A program made the translations under genes and the position numbers. Positions 44,597-48,543 of a stretch of 48,543 bases of DNA are shown here, one piece after another. Origin of the DNA: Gemmatimonadota bacterium (GTDB lineage Bacteria; Gemmatimonadota; Gemmatimonadetes; Gemmatimonadales; Gemmatimonadaceae); contig VGVM01000014.1 of NCBI GenBank assembly GCA_016874035.1, forward strand, positions 1 to 48,543, written 5' to 3'. Every line of letters starts with the position of its first letter. The first letter of the stretch is position 1. Below the pieces are notes generated by a model, which was not told the DNA's origin, did no database searches, and saw nothing but the letters and a program-made list of their open reading frames with translations.

Positions 44597-45094
44597 TTAC
44601 CCCGGACGATGGGAACCAGGACTCGGCCCGGCGGTAAGCTGCCGCTCCGCCCGCCGCGCGAGCCGCAGCGACGCGGCCGCCGACGCCGCGCCGAACACGA
44701 CAAACGGACCGGTCACGACGAGTAGCGCCTGCAACAGCCGCACATAGCCGCCCGAGCCGCTGAGCATCCCGAACAGCAGGAGTCCGAGCGGGATCGCGCT
44801 GAGCATCAGCCCGCCGAGCCCTCCCCACATGGCGAAGCGCCGCATCGAGAGATCCTCGAACTTGCGGTTCCTGCCGGCGATGCCGAGGACGATCGAGAAA
44901 CAGAACCCGCCGAAGAACCCGGGCACCGCCATGGCGGGAAGCGGCGCGTCGAACACGTCGAAGAAGAGGTTCCACGGGAGCCACGGGAGCAGGATGCTGG
45001 CCACCCCGATCATCAACCCGGCGACCGCCCAGAAGATCGCCCATGTGATCCCCATCCCGATCGCCCCTCGAATCCGCCGCAGCCACATCCCCAT
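44597..45094 (-). CDS. Hypothetical integral membrane protein
   Basis: A 165-residue protein with four likely membrane helices (ITWAIFWAVAGLMIGVASIL; AMAVPGFFGGFCFSIVLGIA; FAMWGGLGGLMLSAIPLGLL; LLQALLVVTGPFVVFGAASA) and a positively charged loop after helix two (GRNRKFEDLSMRR). It looks like a small conserved membrane protein of actinobacterial and Gemmatimonadota type; function unknown. It is divergent from the amidohydrolase gene, and its start (ATG 45094) lies near the shared AT-rich promoter element. Confidence 0.65.
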   Translation of the reverse strand: MGMWLRRIRGAIGMGITWAIFWAVAGLMIGVASILLPWLPWNLFFDVFDAPLPAMAVPGFFGGFCFSIVLGIAGRNRKFEDLSMRRFAMWGGLGGLMLSAIPLGLLLFGMLSGSGGYVRLLQALLVVTGPFVVFGAASAAASLRLARRAERQLTAGPSPGSHRPG

Positions 45095-45115
45095 GTAACG
45101 CTCCGCGAGTGCCTT

Positions 45116-45128
45116 CTATATAGTAGTG
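45116..45128 (+). promoter_or_regulatory. Candidate -10 region of the amidohydrolase gene
   Basis: CTATATAGTAGTG is the only AT-rich element in the 110-base divergent gap, 77 bases before the GTG at 45205. It shares ATAG plus a GTG a few bases on with the elements at 422-428 (minus) and 7917-7927. Confidence 0.35.
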
Positions 45129-45204
45129 TTGGCGGCCGCCCCGTTTCCGGGTACCGGCGAACCGAACGCAGTCGGCCAACCGACCACTTGTACGGGAGAG
45201 ACTC

Positions 45205-46743
45205 GTGAACCGTTCCACGATCCGAATCACCGCGGGAGTCGGCGCCCTCGCGACCGCAGCCGCGATCATCGCAACGTTGACCGCATCCGCACCGCCCCAG
45301 GGCGCACGCGCCGACATCCTGATCACGGGCGGTACCGTGATCACGATGGACTCGACGCGCCGCATCCTCGAGGACGGCGCCGTCGCGATCGCCGGCGACC
45401 GCATCGTCGCGGTCGGCTCGACCGCCGAGCTTCGCGCACGGTTCCGCGCCGGCCAGGAGATTGACGCCCGCCGCAAGATCGTCATGCCCGGCCTCATTGA
45501 CGGTCACGGCCATGCCGGCCACGGACTCCTCAAGACACTCGGCACCGATATCGGTCAGTGGAACTCGGCCGCCGAGCGCATGTACGCCCGCGGCTCGACT
45601 CCCGACTTCTGGCGCGCCGAAGGACAGCTCGCCGCGCTCGAGCGCCTGCAGTTCGGTGTGACCACGTCGGTCACGCTGTTCGGCGGCGGCAGTGACGTGT
45701 ACCGCACCGACGATATCCGCTACGGCGACGCGTACATGGAAGCCGTGCGGCGCGTCGGCGTGCGGTGGTTCCTCGCCGTCGGTCCCGCACGCGGGCCGTT
45801 CCCGCGCACGTTCACGGATTGGACCGGCGGGAGCCCGCGCGACAACCCGGTCACCTTCGAGCAGCAGATGAGCGTGTCGGACGCGCTGATCCGGAAATGG
45901 CACAACACCGAGAACGGCCGCCTGAAGATGGCCGTGGTGTTCCCGACCTCGAACCCGAGCGAGAGTCTCAGCGTCGCGGCGCTCGCGGAGCGCAAGGCGC
46001 AGGCGCGCGCCGCGCGCGACCTCTCGAAACAGCGCGGCGTGTTCTTCGTACAGGATGGGCACACCCGCGGCACGGTGAAGTTCGCGCACGAGCAGCTGAA
46101 CCTCCTCGGCCCCGACGCCATCTTCTCGCACGCGACCGAGCTCACCGAGGAGGAGATCCGCCTCGTCGCCTCGACCGGCACGCGCATCTCGCACAACCCG
46201 AGCGCGATCTTCTCGATTCGCGGCCGGAACCCGACCACGGAGCTGATTGATGCGGGCGCGATCGTCATGCTCGGCTCCGACGGCCCGGCGCCCGACCGCA
46301 GCTACGACATGTTCCGCCACATGTTTCAGGCCACGCGCTACCACCGGTTTCATTTCCGCGATCCGAACGTGCTGCCCGCGGGGAAGGTCCTCGAGATGGC
46401 GACGGTGGACGCCGCGCGCGCGCTCGGCATGGAGAAGGAGATCGGCTCGCTCGAGCCCGGCAAGAAGGCCGACGTGATTCTCGTGGACTGGTTCAAGCCG
46501 CACATGGTTCCGATGAACATGCCGGTGTACCGGCTGGTGTACTTCGCCGAGGGCACCGACGTGGCGACGGTGATCGTGGATGGGCGCATCCTGATGCGGG
46601 ACCGGCGCCTGCTCACGGTGAACCAGGACGAGATCCTGAACCTTGCGCAGGCCGAGGCCGATGCGGCGATCCGGCGCGCGGGGCTGGAGTCGCTCACGGC
46701 GATGCCGGAAGGGTTCTGGGGCAGGACGCGGTTGGGCCGATGA
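45205..46743 (+). CDS. Secreted amidohydrolase-superfamily protein
   Basis: A 512-residue metal-dependent hydrolase with a signal peptide (GTG start, MNRSTIRITAGVGALATAAA). It has the N-terminal beta-sandwich (ADILITGGTVITMDSTRRILEDGAVAIAGDRIVAVG), the metal motif PGLIDGHGHAGHG, later histidines in FFVQDGHT, FSHATEL and ISHNPSAIFS, the catalytic Asp in MLGSDGPAPD, and the C-terminal IGSLEPGKKADVILVD. This fits the TRZ/ATZ, cytosine-deaminase-like branch (aminohydrolase or deaminase on a heterocycle). Export is unusual for a deaminase, and the substrate is open. GGGAGAGA precedes the GTG. Confidence 0.88.
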   Translation: MNRSTIRITAGVGALATAAAIIATLTASAPPQGARADILITGGTVITMDSTRRILEDGAVAIAGDRIVAVGSTAELRARFRAGQEIDARRKIVMPGLIDGHGHAGHGLLKTLGTDIGQWNSAAERMYARGSTPDFWRAEGQLAALERLQFGVTTSVTLFGGGSDVYRTDDIRYGDAYMEAVRRVGVRWFLAVGPARGPFPRTFTDWTGGSPRDNPVTFEQQMSVSDALIRKWHNTENGRLKMAVVFPTSNPSESLSVAALAERKAQARAARDLSKQRGVFFVQDGHTRGTVKFAHEQLNLLGPDAIFSHATELTEEEIRLVASTGTRISHNPSAIFSIRGRNPTTELIDAGAIVMLGSDGPAPDRSYDMFRHMFQATRYHRFHFRDPNVLPAGKVLEMATVDAARALGMEKEIGSLEPGKKADVILVDWFKPHMVPMNMPVYRLVYFAEGTDVATVIVDGRILMRDRRLLTVNQDEILNLAQAEADAAIRRAGLESLTAMPEGFWGRTRLGR

Positions 46744-46818
46744 GCCGCCGGGCGCCCTGCCCGGCCCGGCCCTCTTGCGAGTATCGTTAATAATCCAGTT
46801 GACCCCGGGAGAATGCCG

Positions 46819-47763
46819 ATGCGAACTGCCTTAGTCCTCGCCGTCACCTGCGCGATCGCCGTGCCGACAGCGGACGGTCAGGGAATCCTCAACCGCATGA
46901 AGAAGAAGGCGGCTGAGGCCGTCGAGAAGAAGGCCGAGGACAAGATGAACGCCAAGCTCGACGAGCTGTCGAGCAAACTGGTGGACAACTCCTTCAACGC
47001 GATCTTCGGCGAAGCGACGCCGGGCGCGGGCGGTGGGAGCGGAAGTGCCGGTGGTGCAGGCGGTGGCGCGGGCAGCGGCGGTGCGTCGCGCCTGCCCTTC
47101 TCGATCGGGACCAACGCCAAGACCGAGGCCGTGTACACGTTCAACGTTGTCGTGGCCACCGAGCTCGACGCGACGGACCGCAGTGGCAAGGGCGGCAAGG
47201 CGGCCATCACCATGCACTTCAACACGAACGAGGCCTACACCGGCACGAAGATCGAATCGGCCGACGGCAAGCAGCCCGAAGGCGCGCCCTTCATCGTGCT
47301 CGACGCCAAGAACCAGGCCATGGTGATGATGATGTCCGGCGACAAGAAGTTCTCGATCGCCTACGACTGGAAGGACGCCGCGCGATACGCACAGTCCGCG
47401 CCAGCGGAGCAGGTGAACTGGGATACCGTGACCACTTGGCGGAACTACCGGAAGATCGGCACGAAGACGATCGCCGGGTTCACGGCTGACGGGTATCGCA
47501 CGGAGTCGCCTGATGGCAACGCCGAGGTGTGGGTCTCGCGCGATCGGCGGCTTGGCGACGGTCGGCTGTTCAGCGCCAACTCGGGGCTGAAGCAGATGAA
47601 GGGCAGCATGCCGGCCGAGTTCCCGCACGGCATGGTGCTGGAGATGTCGAGCGAGCGAGCCAACGGCGACAAGGTCACCATGCGGGTGACGAGGGTGGAC
47701 ACCAACGCCCGGGGCAGCTACTCGATGACCGACTACCCGAAGATGGAGCTGGGCAAGAAGTAG
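46819..47763 (+). CDS. Secreted DUF4412-like protein
   Basis: A 314-residue protein with a signal peptide (MRTALVLAVTCAIAVPTADGQG), a charged helical segment (NRMKKKAAEAVEKKAEDKMN), a Gly/Ser/Ala-rich linker (residues about 70-90) and a beta-rich domain with MHFNTNEAYTGTKI, IVLDAKNQAMVMMM, KTIAGFTADGYRTE and AEVWVSRDRRLGDG. The last part matches the DUF4412 type, an LolA/LppX-like fold that may bind lipids. The ATG at 46819 is preferred to 46813 because GGGAGA (46807-46812) leaves proper spacing. Confidence 0.75.
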   Translation: MRTALVLAVTCAIAVPTADGQGILNRMKKKAAEAVEKKAEDKMNAKLDELSSKLVDNSFNAIFGEATPGAGGGSGSAGGAGGGAGSGGASRLPFSIGTNAKTEAVYTFNVVVATELDATDRSGKGGKAAITMHFNTNEAYTGTKIESADGKQPEGAPFIVLDAKNQAMVMMMSGDKKFSIAYDWKDAARYAQSAPAEQVNWDTVTTWRNYRKIGTKTIAGFTADGYRTESPDGNAEVWVSRDRRLGDGRLFSANSGLKQMKGSMPAEFPHGMVLEMSSERANGDKVTMRVTRVDTNARGSYSMTDYPKMELGKK

Positions 47764-47786
47764 CGCGCCGCGCCGGCCCAACCTTA

Positions 47787-47822
47787 TTAATAGTTGTCGC
47801 GGCGGGCCTTGCGGCCCGCCGC
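47787..47822 (+). promoter_or_regulatory. AT-rich -10-like element followed by a perfect hairpin
   Basis: TTAATAGTTGT (47787-47797) resembles TTATAGTTGTG before fdhA. Directly behind it GCGGCGGGCC (47799-47808) pairs with GGCCCGCCGC (47813-47822) around TTGC. The hairpin could terminate the DUF4412-like gene or sit at the 5' end of the next transcript. Confidence 0.4.
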
Positions 47823-47860
47823 GTCCGCATCGGTACCCGTTCGCCCCCCGGAGGAATCCC

Positions 47861-48543
47861 GTGTTGTCCATGAGTTTCCGCATTGCCCGGTCGTTCAGCG
47901 TTCGCACGTTTGCGAGCGCGGTGGCCCTCGTCGTCCTGACCCTGAGCGCCGACGCTCGCCTTGCAACCGCGCAAGCGGCTGCCCAGGCGGCTGCCGCGAC
48001 GACGAACCCAGCGAAACGTGCGCTGAGTTCCGCCGACTACACTCGCTGGCGCCAGATCGAAGGCGCCCAGATCTCGAGCGACGGCAAGTGGGTCGCGAGC
48101 GTGTGGCGGTTCACGAACGTGCCGCAGGCGGACACCAAGCCCGAGCTGCATCTCCGCAACACGGAGACGAACCAAGAGGTCGTGATCCCGAACGCGTCGA
48201 ACTCGAGTTTCTCGCTCGACGCCAAGTGGGTGGTGTACCAAGTGGACTCGGTTCCCGTGCGGGCGCCGGCTGGACGTGGCGGGCGCGGCGGCGCGGCCGA
48301 TTCGTCGGGCGGGGCCGCGGTTCCGGGAAGCGGCGGGGCCGGTGGTGGTGCGGGTCAGGGCGCCGCTCCGGCCGCCCAGGGCGGGCGCGGCAATGCGAAC
48401 ACCCCGCTTCGGCGCTTTGACCTGCGCGAGCTCGCGACAGGCACGACGACTTCATGGAAGGACATCGCGAGCGCGACGTTCTCGGCGACGTCGTCGCACC
48501 TGCTGCTGCGGCGCCGGCCGGCGACCGCCGGTGGCGCTGCGGG
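47861..48543 (+). CDS. S9 family prolyl oligopeptidase-like protein, N-terminal fragment
   Basis: The frame from GTG 47861 (GGAGGA seven bases upstream; ATG 47870 is an alternative) stays open to the right edge, 227 codons. It has a signal peptide (FRIARSFSVRTFASAVALVVLTLSADA), then a propeller start typical of secreted S9 enzymes: KRALSSADYTRWRQIEGAQI, SSDGKWVASVWRF and FSLDAKWVVYQVD. A Gly/Ala-rich linker follows (GRGGRGGAADSSGGAA...GQGGRG-like, about residues 130-180). The catalytic domain is outside the window. Confidence 0.8.
   Translation, partial: MLSMSFRIARSFSVRTFASAVALVVLTLSADARLATAQAAAQAAAATTNPAKRALSSADYTRWRQIEGAQISSDGKWVASVWRFTNVPQADTKPELHLRNTETNQEVVIPNASNSSFSLDAKWVVYQVDSVPVRAPAGRGGRGGAADSSGGAAVPGSGGAGGGAGQGAAPAAQGGRGNANTPLRRFDLRELATGTTTSWKDIASATFSATSSHLLLRRRPATAGGAA

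Overview
The window is high-GC bacterial chromosome with short intergenic gaps (none above about 240 bases) and many secreted peptidases. It also carries a SusC/SusD-type outer-membrane pair and mixed Shine-Dalgarno and near-leaderless starts. Together these point to Gemmatimonadota. That placement is inferred from protein style, because no rRNA or tRNA gene is present.

Layout. 1-3926: start of an S9 peptidase (minus strand), a YbjQ-family gene, a D-serine dehydratase/D-threonine aldolase-like enzyme, and a PAS hybrid histidine kinase broken by one in-frame TAG. 3962-7881: a promoter, a SAM-II-type riboswitch and an intrinsic terminator precede panB, a MoaD/ThiS-like sulfur carrier, a MoeB-rhodanese protein and a threonine-synthase-like PLP enzyme. 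7964-15386: formate module. The molybdenum subunit has a TGA at codon 100 that reads as selenocysteine with a SECIS hairpin behind it. It is followed by a NuoE-NuoF fusion, a separate Fe-S protein carrying the domains that normally form the N-terminus of the molybdenum subunit, fdhD and formate-tetrahydrofolate ligase. 15479-22379: an integron integrase fused in frame to a GNAT acetyltransferase, then a homocysteine methyltransferase, a dimethylglycine/sarcosine dehydrogenase and a spermidine-dehydrogenase-like flavoprotein. 22617-25160: an unusual MBL-RidA-FG-GAP protein. 25297-29314 (minus): class V aminotransferase, DAACS-type symporter and S41-like lipoprotein. 29426-34326: DUF885, M1 and M24B peptidases. 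34504-38117: small proteins, an SDR-DUF2867 protein and a frameshifted GyrI-like gene. 38254-43986: an orphan plug-domain protein and a SusC/SusD pair. 44068-48543: secreted and membrane hypotheticals, an amidohydrolase, a DUF4412-like protein and the start of a second S9 peptidase.

How it fits together. The first 22 kb is rich in one-carbon and sulfur/methyl chemistry: formate oxidation and activation, methylene-tetrahydrofolate use (PanB) and production (dimethylglycine dehydrogenase), homocysteine methylation, and a protein-thiocarboxylate sulfur relay behind a SAM sensor. The rest is mainly extracytoplasmic peptide breakdown and uptake. The strongest candidates for new biology are the SAM-II control of a panB/sulfur-carrier/threonine-synthase operon, the selenocysteine formate dehydrogenase with a split and permuted catalytic subunit, and the integrase-acetyltransferase fusion. 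All calls are from reading the sequence; no database search was run.
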